Source of the DNA: Rhizobium sp. ACO-34A
GTDB taxonomy: Bacteria > Pseudomonadota > Alphaproteobacteria > Rhizobiales > Rhizobiaceae
Reading direction: 5' to 3'
Length of the DNA: 64,000 nt
Assembly: GCA_002600635.1 (NCBI GenBank)
Contig: CP021371.1
Location: forward strand, 4,231,001 to 4,295,000
Positions 52,657 through 62,344 of this stretch are shown here, piece by piece. Numbering within the stretch: the stretch's first letter is position 1; each line of letters starts with the position of its first letter. Position numbers and translations under genes: made by a program. The notes beneath the pieces were generated by a model that was not told the origin of the DNA, made no database searches, and saw nothing but the letters and a program-made list of their open reading frames with translations.

Positions 52657-55600
52657 TTGCAGAAGAATCCTAAACACAACAAGCGGAGTCGTGAACCAAA
52701 GCCATCGTCTAAACCCGCGAAGGCTGCGTCTAGGGCCGGATCCAACGCAGGCCGCGGCTTTCGCTACCAAGACGCCGTGTCCGCTTGGATGGCCGTGGAA
52801 ATATGGGCTGGTCAGCGAGCGCCCGCCATCGTGATCCCGGAAGGTGGTGACGACATCGAGCTGCGTGGCGAAGCAACTAGCTTTGTCCAGGTCAAGAGCC
52901 GGCGGGAACACCTTGGAGACTATACGGAAGGCGAGACGGCTGGACACATTGAGGACCTGTGGAATCGGTCACTTCGCTCCGCACCGCAGCCGCAGCGATT
53001 GGAGCTCGTTCTTGAGCGAGAAGTGGAGGGTCTCAGTCCCCTCAACGACCACCCTGCAGTTCGTTGGATCGAAGGTCCGATCAGCACCAGACTTGCAAAA
53101 TTCAATGGGTCCTCTGATCTTCTCCGACGAACATCAATCGTCGTGGCGACCTCACCGCAAGAATGGGCGATCGGCCTGATCACAAATCGGCTGAACTGCG
53201 CCCCGATCGCTGCCCAGATGTGCTTTGCCGAACTTCTTGTTCGCGTGGGCTCTTTGGCAGACGCCAATGGCCGGTTGGTGTCAGAGAACTATCGTGGCGT
53301 TTCGATCTCTGACACGGAGACGGCAATCCGAGATGTCATGGCCGCTATCGACATTGACGCGATCGAACAAGCCCTCATGAATGGCGTTTGTGAGCCCGTC
53401 GATTTCCTTACGCCTCTCAACGACCCGAACTTCTATCTCGGAGTCGATGTAGAACCCGGTCACATCGCGGCAGGTTTGGTGGCCGAACGCCCCCGAAGCA
53501 GGTCGGCTTTGGTGGCGGGTATTGAACAACGCCGGGCCGCTTTGATCGTCGGACCGTCGGGGGCCGGGAAATCCGCTTTGATGTGGGAAGCTGCCAACAC
53601 GCTGCGCCATACGGTGCGGTGGTTTCGTATCCGTCGTTTAAGCGCGGCGGATATTCCATCTCTGCGCCAGTTGGTCCGGACGTTTCGCGCTTCAGAAGAC
53701 AGTCCCCTTGGCTTTGTCATGGATGATGTCGGCCGGAATGGGCCGGAAAGCTGGGGCGCCTTGCTCAAAGAGGCGATGTCTGTGCCCGGCGTCGTCCTGC
53801 TCGGTTCGATCAGGGAAGAAGATGTTACGCTGATTGCAGAGCGTGCGCGGGTAGCCGAAATACGCGCCGATCCCGATGACGAACTCGCAGAACGGCTCTG
53901 GCGAGAACTGCGCGAAGCCGAAAAGACGAACTGGGCGGGTTGGTACGAGCCGTGGAAGATGAGCGATGGCCTTCTTCTTGAATATGTCCATATACTGGCG
54001 CGCGGACAAAGGATGCACGAACTCCTCGCCGATCAAGTCGCGGCCAGAGTTTCAGATCCGAAGCGTTCCCTCGAACTTGATATTTTGCGATCCGGCGCCT
54101 GGGCAGGCGCAGCGAATGCTGAAGTTGATGCACCGCGATTGGCACGCGCTCTCTCAGTTAGTGAGGCCGATCTGTCGCGCGCGCTACAACGCCTCATCGA
54201 GGAACATCTGGTCCGCTCGCCCGCTCCGGGCGCGGTCACCGGCCTACACAAGCTTCGATCCGAAGAATTGTTGCAGCTCACACATCAGACAATATTGCCG
54301 ACGCTCAAGACGAGTTTCGAAAGGACAGTCGCAAGCGTACCCGCTACCGATCTCGAACCCTTGGTTGCAGACACACTATCTGCGCGGCGCCTACCTGTAC
54401 CGGCAGTGCTCGATGGCTTGATTGACCGCTTGGAGGGCGAACAGGATGCGCGGGCGTTGGCTTCAGCGCTTAGGGGGCTAGGTTCGGGCCGCGTTTCCTC
54501 GGGGGTGGACGAATGGCTGGACACTCCTGAAGCGCGTGCGCTGCCGCGAACGCAAGTCGGGAGCGCCGCAATGTTCGGGATCGCCGGTATCGATCTGCGT
54601 AGTCTCAGCATTATCCCGGAGGTCCAGGCCGCGGCGGATCGACTTTCGCAGATCAAAGGTTCGCCGGAAGATGACCCACGTCGCCTGTTGATGGAGCGTA
54701 TGTCACCTTCTGCTTTGTCTGCCCTGATCGAGACAGCGGATCTGGCGAGCCTCGATGAGATTCTCGCAGCCCTGGTCGGAATGCCTTTGCCAGCCGCAGT
54801 ACGGACCAGTCTCGTGCAGATTCCAGAAGGCCTCTTGAATGCCAATCTGGATCTCTTGGGGTCTCTGATGGGCACCTTATCCACCCTGGATCGTGAGATC
54901 GCCAGTCACTGGGTCGCCGAGGTCGGGCAAGAGGCGTTGTTCGCACGGGTTCAGGCAGAGACAGCTTGGGCCGGACCTGTGATTACCGAAGATTCGGATG
55001 ATGGGGTGATCGTCCGTTGCGATCTTTGGTATGTCGCTGGTTCCGTACAGGAAAATCCACATGGCGCGGTTGTCGGTTTGTGCGAGCTGATCTTGGCACT
55101 GTGTCCGTCGGCCGACATTGCGGTGTCCAACGCAATTACCGCAAGTGGCGAACTGGCGGGCCTTGCTCAGTTGTCGCTCGCGACAAAGCGGATTCCGCGG
55201 GAGAATCTTCCCCCACCATCAGTTCCTCAGTGGAATCGACGGTGGCGTGATCTGATTTCCCGCCGCGTCGCCGCCCCGAGCTATAGCGACTATCTTGCCA
55301 GAGGCGTGGCAATCCTCGATGCCCTTGTGCCGACGTTGGAGAAGGTCTTCGACGCACATTTTCGAGGAAAGGATGCACTCGGCAACCTCGCTGACAAGCT
55401 GAATGCACTCAATGCGGATACTGAAGCACTGACGCCTCCCACTGTTTCATCATTGGAAGCGTCAGGCGCGGGGCACGAAGAGGCTAACACCGCCGTCACC
55501 AAGTTCCAGAACCTCCTCCACAGCGCAAGCGTCAATCTCGTCAAGAGGTTCGCAATACTGCCCAACCAAGCTGGTGCATACATCGCCTGGCTGAGCGATC

Positions 55601-56595
55601 TCATCACCGATGCCGATACCACCATTGTCGAAGAACCTTGGCAGCTTATTGGAGACGGGCCTCCGCTAATGCTTAACCGTCTCAAGACGCTCTTGGAGAC
55701 GTTGCGACTTCTGGCCGGAGAAGCCCACGAAAAGAAGCAAGCGCCAACGGCAACTTGGTCAGCACGAGGCAAAGGCGCGCGAGTAGGCAGCTCCGTTCGG
55801 CTCGTATCCCTCTCTGCCAGAGCTGCCGGGGAAACACGACTAGCTCAGCGAAAGGCAGGAATTGAACGCTTGGCAGAGGAAGCCGGGATCGCCGCACAGT
55901 TCCATCTCCGCGTTAACGCCAAGGGTATTCTACCGTGGCCACCAGCAGACGTTCTCGCGCTGTTGCCCACGTCCAACATTGCAGATGCGGTGGTCACACT
56001 CGCTGAACAAGCCGAACTCGTGCGGTCATTTGTGGACCCGTCGATCCACCTGACGATTATGCCTTACATTGAGGGTGTCGCGTTCCCGGCGCTCGGAAAG
56101 TCTGGTTACCAGACCCTCCTTCCCGACATGGAGGGAGCTGCCTTCTGGGCCGAACAACTCGGATTGCCACAAGCCCCATCTACTATGGTAAGCATGTTTG
56201 GAGAGGTGCTGAGCCTTGCCAGCGAACTTGGAGCAATGGATCAAAAACGGCTCGGCAATGAGACCCGTCCCGAAGAAGAGATTGCTGCCCGTCGGAGTTT
56301 GGAGGCTGCCTTCGAAAGAAAGTACGAGGAACTGACCCGACGGCTCAATGCGTTTGACCAAGTCCTGCAATCGAATGTGTCCGAATTGATCGAGCATTTG
56401 CGAACTGGGGACGTTGACTTTGCCGCTGAAGCGCAGGCTGCGATTGGCGGGACTTCAAGCAATATCGCCGAGGCAGCGGGATATGTGTCTCTGCTCTTGA
56501 TGTCAGCCGAGATCGGCGAAATGCCCATCGATGGGCAAACTATCAAAAGTGTTCACACGACCGAATCCGAGCAGGCCGTCGATGGCCAAGAGTAA
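52657..56595 (+). CDS. Cap4/DUF4297-like nuclease fused to P-loop NTPase (giant protein, 1312 aa)
   Basis: The N-terminal domain has GFRYQDA (34-40), EGGDDIEL (62-69) and FVQVKS (76-81), the E...DD.E...QxK layout of DUF4297/Cap4-type PD-(D/E)xK dsDNA nucleases. A P-loop ATPase follows, with Walker A GPSGAGKS (299-306) and Walker B GFVMDD (352-357). The remaining 900 residues are helical and unrecognised, as in sensor regions of STAND proteins such as Avs. TTG start with AGGGA nearby. It overlaps the next giant gene by 14 bp. A role as a ligand-activated DNA-degrading defence protein is inferred; the family order is seen, the function is not shown. Confidence 0.75.
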   Translation: MQKNPKHNKRSREPKPSSKPAKAASRAGSNAGRGFRYQDAVSAWMAVEIWAGQRAPAIVIPEGGDDIELRGEATSFVQVKSRREHLGDYTEGETAGHIEDLWNRSLRSAPQPQRLELVLEREVEGLSPLNDHPAVRWIEGPISTRLAKFNGSSDLLRRTSIVVATSPQEWAIGLITNRLNCAPIAAQMCFAELLVRVGSLADANGRLVSENYRGVSISDTETAIRDVMAAIDIDAIEQALMNGVCEPVDFLTPLNDPNFYLGVDVEPGHIAAGLVAERPRSRSALVAGIEQRRAALIVGPSGAGKSALMWEAANTLRHTVRWFRIRRLSAADIPSLRQLVRTFRASEDSPLGFVMDDVGRNGPESWGALLKEAMSVPGVVLLGSIREEDVTLIAERARVAEIRADPDDELAERLWRELREAEKTNWAGWYEPWKMSDGLLLEYVHILARGQRMHELLADQVAARVSDPKRSLELDILRSGAWAGAANAEVDAPRLARALSVSEADLSRALQRLIEEHLVRSPAPGAVTGLHKLRSEELLQLTHQTILPTLKTSFERTVASVPATDLEPLVADTLSARRLPVPAVLDGLIDRLEGEQDARALASALRGLGSGRVSSGVDEWLDTPEARALPRTQVGSAAMFGIAGIDLRSLSIIPEVQAAADRLSQIKGSPEDDPRRLLMERMSPSALSALIETADLASLDEILAALVGMPLPAAVRTSLVQIPEGLLNANLDLLGSLMGTLSTLDREIASHWVAEVGQEALFARVQAETAWAGPVITEDSDDGVIVRCDLWYVAGSVQENPHGAVVGLCELILALCPSADIAVSNAITASGELAGLAQLSLATKRIPRENLPPPSVPQWNRRWRDLISRRVAAPSYSDYLARGVAILDALVPTLEKVFDAHFRGKDALGNLADKLNALNADTEALTPPTVSSLEASGAGHEEANTAVTKFQNLLHSASVNLVKRFAILPNQAGAYIAWLSDLITDADTTIVEEPWQLIGDGPPLMLNRLKTLLETLRLLAGEAHEKKQAPTATWSARGKGARVGSSVRLVSLSARAAGETRLAQRKAGIERLAEEAGIAAQFHLRVNAKGILPWPPADVLALLPTSNIADAVVTLAEQAELVRSFVDPSIHLTIMPYIEGVAFPALGKSGYQTLLPDMEGAAFWAEQLGLPQAPSTMVSMFGEVLSLASELGAMDQKRLGNETRPEEEIAARRSLEAAFERKYEELTRRLNAFDQVLQSNVSELIEHLRTGDVDFAAEAQAAIGGTSSNIAEAAGYVSLLLMSAEIGEMPIDGQTIKSVHTTESEQAVDGQE

Positions 56596-59500
56596 CAATA
56601 GGGATGACTTCAGTCAGCCGACCAAGAACCGCTTGGCGAAGCAAGCCCGGTATCATTGTAGCAATCCTAGTTGCAGGAAGCTGACGTCTGCTCCGACCAG
56701 CGATGGCTTAAAGGAAATGAATATTGGAGTTGCAGCTCACATCTGTGCTGCAGCCCCCGGAGTTGGTGCGCGCCGCTATCGCGCCGAGATGACGCCGGAA
56801 CAACGGAAATCGCATGAGAATGGAATTTGGCTTTGCCAAGACTGTGCAAAGGCAATTGATTCAGATGACCCCATTTTCACCGAGGCATTTCTGCACTCTT
56901 GGAAGCAAAAGCACTTTGAGGATATGTGGCGCAGCGTTATAGACAAGCTTCCCTTCGGCCCGACCATGCCGCCAACGGTTGCTGAGATCAGTGCACGCTT
57001 TCAAAAAGCTGCCGCTGCAGATTTGGCCGTGTTCCGTCGAACACCCAAATGGCCAGGCACAAACGTGGCGCTCACACTGACATTAAAAGTAAAGCATGTG
57101 GACGAGGCGCTTAGCACGCGCGCGCTTGCCAGCGCGGTCACCGCGTTGGATGACCTCATCCTTGTCGCGGCACCTGGAATGGGAAAGACCACAACCCTCT
57201 TTCAGGTCGCCGACGGTCTATTGGAAATCGGCAATGGCACGCCGCTTATCGTGCCGCTGGGAGATTGGGCCACCGAAGGCGAAACGCTGCTTGCATCCAT
57301 CCTCAAACGCCCCGCGTTTAACGGGGTTTCAGAGCAAGATTTCCGCACCGTCGCGACGAAACCTGGCGTCGTCTTGCTTCTTGACGGCTGGAATGAACTG
57401 GATGCCGCCGCACGCGAACGCGCGCGCATGCAAATCACGGCCCTCAAGGCTGAATTGCCGGAACTCGGTCTTGCCATTTCCACTCGAAAGCAGGCCCTCG
57501 ACATTCCATTCGGCGGGACGCGGGTCGACTTACTGCCGCTTGACGACGAGCAGCAAATGGAGATCGCGCGCGGCATGCGGGGCGAGGCTGGCGCACAGCT
57601 CGTGGATCAGGCGTGGCGGACAGCGGGTGTGCGGGATCTTGTGACCATTCCACTCTACCTCACGGCACTTCTCTCGCTGCCAGAGGGCGCGCCTTTTCCG
57701 ACAACAAAGGAAGAAGTGCTACGGCGCTTCGTTGCCGCGCACGAGCAGGAAGCCCGCCGTGCGGCGGCGCTTCATGCGGTGGCCCTCGGCTTCCAGCAGG
57801 ACTATTTGAACGATCTCGCCGTGTTCGCCACGACGACGGCCAACACGGCAATCACGGACAGCAACGCGCGCAAATCTGTCACTGATACCGCCCGGGTTCT
57901 GGTGGACGACGGACAGATCACCATCTCCACGCAGCCCGAAACGGTGCTCGAAACGCTTGTCAGCAATCACGTTCTGACGCGCTCCGGCGACACACCGGGC
58001 TACTCCTTCCAGCATCAGCAATTTCAGGAATGGTACGCTTCGCACTACGTCGAACGACTGATGCTACAGGCCGTCAGCGATCCGACAGCACGCGAGAAAC
58101 TGAAGGTCGACGTGCTCGATCAGCGCCCGTGGGAAGAAGCAGTTCTGTTCGCAGTCGAACGGAGCGCACGCGGAGACGCCATATATAAGGCCGCATGCAG
58201 CGCCGCCATCCGCGCAGCTTTTGAAGTCGATCCTGTCTTCGCGGGTGAGATGATCTTCCGCGCCACCGACGAGGTGTGGGCACCGATAGGCACCGAAATG
58301 CGGAGCCTTGCCGAGCAGTGGCACGCGCGAGGCAAGGTGGATCGCGCGGTGCGTTTCATGATCGCGTCCGGCAGGCCGGAATTCAGCGATCTTGTTTGGC
58401 CGCTTGTAAGCCACGCGGACGATCAGGTGCACCTGCACGCGCTCCGGGCGGCGAAGCAATTTCGCCCTTCAGTGCTTGGGAATGACGCGCCGACGCGCAT
58501 TGCAGCGCTGCCACCGGAAATCCGCAAGAACGTACTGCATGAAATTGCATCGCATGGCGGGATCGACGGCCTCGATCTTGCGACCGCAATTGCGAAGGCT
58601 GACCGCGATCCAGACGTGAAGGCGACAGTGGTTGATGCGCTCTCATTTCGACGGGCAGATCGCCACGTCGCCGACTTGCTCGTTGACGCGGGCGACGCGA
58701 CCTACGATATCCTCGCCGAAAAGGGTCACCTCGACGATATCGTAGTCGATGCTGTCCAGCAGGAACTTCGGCGAGCGCGCGAACGGCGCAAGGTTGCTGG
58801 ATTTTCGCACTTTCAGCGCCTGCGCACGCTCGTTCACGGGTCGGGCGGAGATGACCGCGATAGCGAGGTTACTGAGATTATCGCCGAAATAGAAATCGAC
58901 CGGAAACGCGATGGCGAGAAGCATCTGTTGTATGAAGTGCGCAAGCGATATCCGGACGCTCTCGCAAAAGGGCTATTGCGCCGCGTGCGCGAGCGCCGCG
59001 AACTCTTCTACGGCGCGGATGATATTCTTGCAGCCGCGGGATTTGCTCTTGAGGACGACACGCTACTCAAGATCGCCCTGGAAAAAACAAGCCGCCACGA
59101 TGACCAGGCCGAGGCCGCCGCTTCTGTGCTGGGACCAAACGCTGTGGGCCGGCTGATTGACGCATATCTTGCCGCTGGGGAAGTCGTGCATGACGCCAAT
59201 GGGAAGTACGACCAGGCAGCAGGTGATCACTATCACGCTCTGCGCACCCGTATCGGACACACCCCGGGCGCAAGTTTAGTGGCCGCTGTTCAGGCGCGGG
59301 CGATAAATGCTGACAATGAGGAAATCGTCCAGTTGGCCGAGCTGTTTTCTCGCGAGACTTACCGCGACGATGATAGGGCGCGTCCCTTCACTAAGGAAGG
59401 CTTGGCCGCAATAGGAGTGCTGGCGCGCGAATGGGCCGAGCGCATGCTCGTGACTGAAGATGTAGAACGCCGGCATGTCGCTACTGTTGCAACGATGATG

Positions 59501-60985
59501 AGCCATGCTCCATCTGATTTGCACCTTCCTCTCTTAAAGAGAATGCTTGACCAGAATTTGCGTCGCTATCGGGCCTTCCGCGAGAAAGCTACCGCGAGCG
59601 GCTGGAAAGATCGCGACGCTGTGCAGGAAGCTCAGTGGCCACAGACGCACGAATATCAACGCGCATTCTTGGCCATCAGCACGCCTGAAACTGCTGCGCT
59701 GATGGGAAAGTATCTGACCGATGAACATTTTGGCGAGCTGGCGGCACGCGTGCTGCTCGTCCAGTGGACCAAAGCGAACGAACCTGAAAACGACAAGAAG
59801 TTCAACAGCAGCGTAGATTTTTCGCGCGTGAAAGCGCGCCGCGAGGCCCGTGCTTCAGATCCTACTGGAACATCGGCCGAGGCGGAAGCAATCTTCGGCG
59901 CAATCGAGACCTTGATCGTCGATGGTTCGTCAGATGCGCAAGTGAAGCTGGCGGTTGCGCTCGGGATTGTAGGAGCACGGCTACCTCATGGTCAGCGTGA
60001 TGCGACGATCCAGAAGCTCATTTCTCTCGCGCCGAGGCAGGCGCGCGCAGCCTTGTTGTTGTCGCTGATCCTCTCTGGCGAGGACATCGACATCAAGCTA
60101 GTGGCCGACGGCATAGCTGAGACCTTTGAGGCGGCCGAGAAGGAGGCTTGGATTCTGACGCAGAGCGACGCGTATCAGCTACGCGATTGGTTGCGCCTTT
60201 TGCCTTTTGCCACGCCTATCACCGATCTGCCCGCCATTGTGCGTAGCATGCCGGACGCGCAGCGCGATCCACGAATGCTCGAAGAGATGGTACGCGGACT
60301 CGACAGTTCGTCCTCGGACGACGCAGAAGGCGTGACTTTCAAGCTCGCAGAAGAAAATCCCGCTCTTTACCAGAACCATCAGTGGCGCGCCACCGCGTTG
60401 AGGTTTGGCACGGTATCTGCCGCGCGATGCCTTGTTGACTTGACCGTCAGTGGCACGCTCGACGGCAAGTCATACGACGGATGGCATTGGCAACGTGAAT
60501 TGGGCAGATTGATTTCGGAGTCCTCCGAGGTCCGCTCCTATGTCTACGACCTCTTGAAGGATGGACCGACAACGAAGCAGCTTGCTTTGCTAGCTCGCGC
60601 AGTCGCCGAAGACCCTGGTGCGGACGGCGTACTGATGCTGATCGATTTTGAAATGAAAACCGGAGTTTCGTTCATGACGTGGCAGTCGATCCAAAGCGCT
60701 GTCACGGAGTACGTCCCTGCAGAGAACTGGAAGGGTGCTTACAATGTCGTACCCGTCCCGGCGATTGAGCTGCGCCGCAAGTTGCTGGCGATGACCGGCA
60801 GCGGAGGCAAGGATGACCCTGCCACCCGATGTCTCAACCTCATAGACAAGCTCCGGGACGAGTACGGTGCGCCAGAATCGGAACCACGTCATCCCGATCT
60901 TGCATCTGAGCGCCCGTGGCCGATCTTGACGCCCGATCCCGATGCAGAAGATGGGGGCTGGTCGGCAGGCGCAAGCTCCAGGTAA
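56582..60985 (+). CDS. HNH-domain NACHT-type STAND NTPase with helical repeats (giant protein, 1467 aa)
   Basis: Residues 20-116 form an HNH-like domain: CSNPSC (26-31), VAAHIC (His53) and ENGIWLCQDCAKAID (Asn80, Cys85, Cys88). A NACHT-type NTPase follows: Walker A APGMGKTT (197-204) and the NACHT Walker B GVVLLLDGWNELD (262-274), then a winged-helix-like region with YSFQHQQFQEWYASHYVE near 475. From about 500 to the end are HEAT-like helical repeats. I use the ATG at 56582, inside the upstream gene's end (14-bp overlap), rather than 56531. HNH plus NACHT plus repeats is the plan of bacterial NLR-like immune proteins; here it is coupled to a second nuclease-NTPase. Confidence 0.78.
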   Translation: MAKSNNRDDFSQPTKNRLAKQARYHCSNPSCRKLTSAPTSDGLKEMNIGVAAHICAAAPGVGARRYRAEMTPEQRKSHENGIWLCQDCAKAIDSDDPIFTEAFLHSWKQKHFEDMWRSVIDKLPFGPTMPPTVAEISARFQKAAAADLAVFRRTPKWPGTNVALTLTLKVKHVDEALSTRALASAVTALDDLILVAAPGMGKTTTLFQVADGLLEIGNGTPLIVPLGDWATEGETLLASILKRPAFNGVSEQDFRTVATKPGVVLLLDGWNELDAAARERARMQITALKAELPELGLAISTRKQALDIPFGGTRVDLLPLDDEQQMEIARGMRGEAGAQLVDQAWRTAGVRDLVTIPLYLTALLSLPEGAPFPTTKEEVLRRFVAAHEQEARRAAALHAVALGFQQDYLNDLAVFATTTANTAITDSNARKSVTDTARVLVDDGQITISTQPETVLETLVSNHVLTRSGDTPGYSFQHQQFQEWYASHYVERLMLQAVSDPTAREKLKVDVLDQRPWEEAVLFAVERSARGDAIYKAACSAAIRAAFEVDPVFAGEMIFRATDEVWAPIGTEMRSLAEQWHARGKVDRAVRFMIASGRPEFSDLVWPLVSHADDQVHLHALRAAKQFRPSVLGNDAPTRIAALPPEIRKNVLHEIASHGGIDGLDLATAIAKADRDPDVKATVVDALSFRRADRHVADLLVDAGDATYDILAEKGHLDDIVVDAVQQELRRARERRKVAGFSHFQRLRTLVHGSGGDDRDSEVTEIIAEIEIDRKRDGEKHLLYEVRKRYPDALAKGLLRRVRERRELFYGADDILAAAGFALEDDTLLKIALEKTSRHDDQAEAAASVLGPNAVGRLIDAYLAAGEVVHDANGKYDQAAGDHYHALRTRIGHTPGASLVAAVQARAINADNEEIVQLAELFSRETYRDDDRARPFTKEGLAAIGVLAREWAERMLVTEDVERRHVATVATMMSHAPSDLHLPLLKRMLDQNLRRYRAFREKATASGWKDRDAVQEAQWPQTHEYQRAFLAISTPETAALMGKYLTDEHFGELAARVLLVQWTKANEPENDKKFNSSVDFSRVKARREARASDPTGTSAEAEAIFGAIETLIVDGSSDAQVKLAVALGIVGARLPHGQRDATIQKLISLAPRQARAALLLSLILSGEDIDIKLVADGIAETFEAAEKEAWILTQSDAYQLRDWLRLLPFATPITDLPAIVRSMPDAQRDPRMLEEMVRGLDSSSSDDAEGVTFKLAEENPALYQNHQWRATALRFGTVSAARCLVDLTVSGTLDGKSYDGWHWQRELGRLISESSEVRSYVYDLLKDGPTTKQLALLARAVAEDPGADGVLMLIDFEMKTGVSFMTWQSIQSAVTEYVPAENWKGAYNVVPVPAIELRRKLLAMTGSGGKDDPATRCLNLIDKLRDEYGAPESEPRHPDLASERPWPILTPDPDAEDGGWSAGASSR

Positions 60986-61520
60986 AATGCGGCCCGATGC
61001 AAGCGGGTGTCTGCTTTTCTGGCTCTCCCATCACAAAGCCGCCAGTCGGTTGCCGGCCCCCTTTTGTCGTTCAATGGGACACCTCTTCCGGCTCCGGATC
61101 GTGTAAGAGGCCAGCTGTTGCGGTATCCAATCGGCCGCGAACCGCAGCGTTTACGCCTGCGACAGCCGGCACATGGCTTGCCGGCTGAATGCTCGCCGGC
61201 GTTCAGCCACCGAACCGCTGCGGCGGATCAAGCCGCGAGGCGGGCCATGATGGGCCGGCCGCTTTTGGCGCGGCTGCGCAAACGGCAAAAGCACAAAAGC
61301 GAAAAGGGCTGAATGGAATGGTTCAAGGAAAGGGAGTGAAGGGGAAAGGCCCTATTCGGAAAGGGCGAAAGGGAAAGGCTAAGCGGTAGTGCTGGCGATG
61401 ACGGATATTTTCCTGCCGGCCTATCGCCCGCCCGGCCGTTGCTTTTCGGCCTTAGGGCATGTGTAGATTGTGGGTAGATTTGCGTTGATCTGGAGTTTCC
61501 TCAACAGAAACAACGATGGT
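60986..61520. other. Right end of island, no gene
   Basis: This 535-bp stretch holds the right copy of the imperfect direct repeat (61123-61175), a purine-rich tract of GGAAAGG-type repeats (about 61310-61380) and an exact copy of the arm-type repeat ATTGTGGGTAG (61467-61477). Short open frames exist but have no ribosome sites or recognisable sequence. Confidence 0.6.
61123..61175. repeat. Right copy of imperfect 53-bp direct repeat flanking the ATPase module
   Basis: It runs from GTATCCAATC to AGCCGGCACATG, 137 bp after the HNH-NACHT gene, in the same orientation as 51729-51781. Together they bracket the cyclotransferase and the two giant genes. Confidence 0.55.
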
Positions 61521-61597
<77 letters not shown>

Positions 61598-61789
61598 TCC
61601 TGTAGGTAAACCGCGAAGCGGTTTATCCGGTGTGCAAAACCGTTTGGGTTTTGTCACGGTAGCGTCACCGGTTTGGCGGTGATGCCTGTGCCGGAGCAAA
61701 TTGCCGAAGGCTGTCTGCTCCTGTAAGGGACGCCCCGTTATACATCGGGTGCGTTGAAGTTTCATACTGTATATAGGGCCTTAAAGCAG

Positions 61790-61818
61790 AAAGGACCGCT
61801 TTGGGCGGCCCTTTTGTT
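61790..61818. terminator. Bidirectional hairpin between tRNA-fMet and 5S rRNA
   Basis: AAAGGACCGC and GCGGCCCTTT form a 10-bp stem (one G-U pair) with a 5-base loop. On the plus strand TGTTT follows; on the minus strand CTGCTTT follows. It could end the 5S transcript, with the tRNA then read from its own promoter. Nothing else is apparent in the 329-bp gap 61598-61926. Confidence 0.6.
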
Positions 61819-61926
61819 TCGGCTCGGGCCGTCATTTCATGATGAGAAGATGTTGCTTTGATCTTTTCACATGCCGCTTTGCGGACCTTTCATGTCCGGG
61901 CGCATGTGCGTGTTGCGTTTTGCAGA

Positions 61927-62040
61927 CCTGGCAGCGACCTACTCTCCCGCGTCTTGAGACGAAGTACCATCGGCGCAGGGGCGTTTCACGGCCGTGTTCG
62001 GAATGGGAACGGGTGCAGCCGCCCCGCAATAACCACCAGG
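61927..62040 (-). rRNA. rrf: 5S ribosomal RNA
   Basis: On the minus strand the gene runs from CCTGGTGGTTATTGCG to CGCTGCCAGG, so the two ends pair. The internal stretches CACCCGTTCCCATTCCGAAC and AGTAGGTCGCTGCCAGG are standard 5S sequence. Length of about 114 nt is normal. The 62041-62344 spacer to 23S contains no gene. Confidence 0.95.
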
Positions 62041-62344
62041 TCAGCGAAGCGCAACAATATGAGAAGCTGGTTGAGGCGACATAGCCTCTATTTTTCAGTC
62101 TTTGAACACGTCATGCCTTCCTGTCTTCACGCTGCCGCGATCTTCGATCGCTACGCTACAAACGGCGCGCCAGACGCCTGGCGACGAACTCGCGTTCTGT
62201 ACTGCTGCCAAACTCGACGTCGAGCAAGGCAGCCATACAGCGCAAAAGCGCGTCGGCCATTGTCGGCCGGCCCGTCCGGAGCGCTTCTGCGCGTCAGGAC
62301 AAGAAAGATGCATCATCGAACTCCGTTCGATGAGCATGGTCAAT

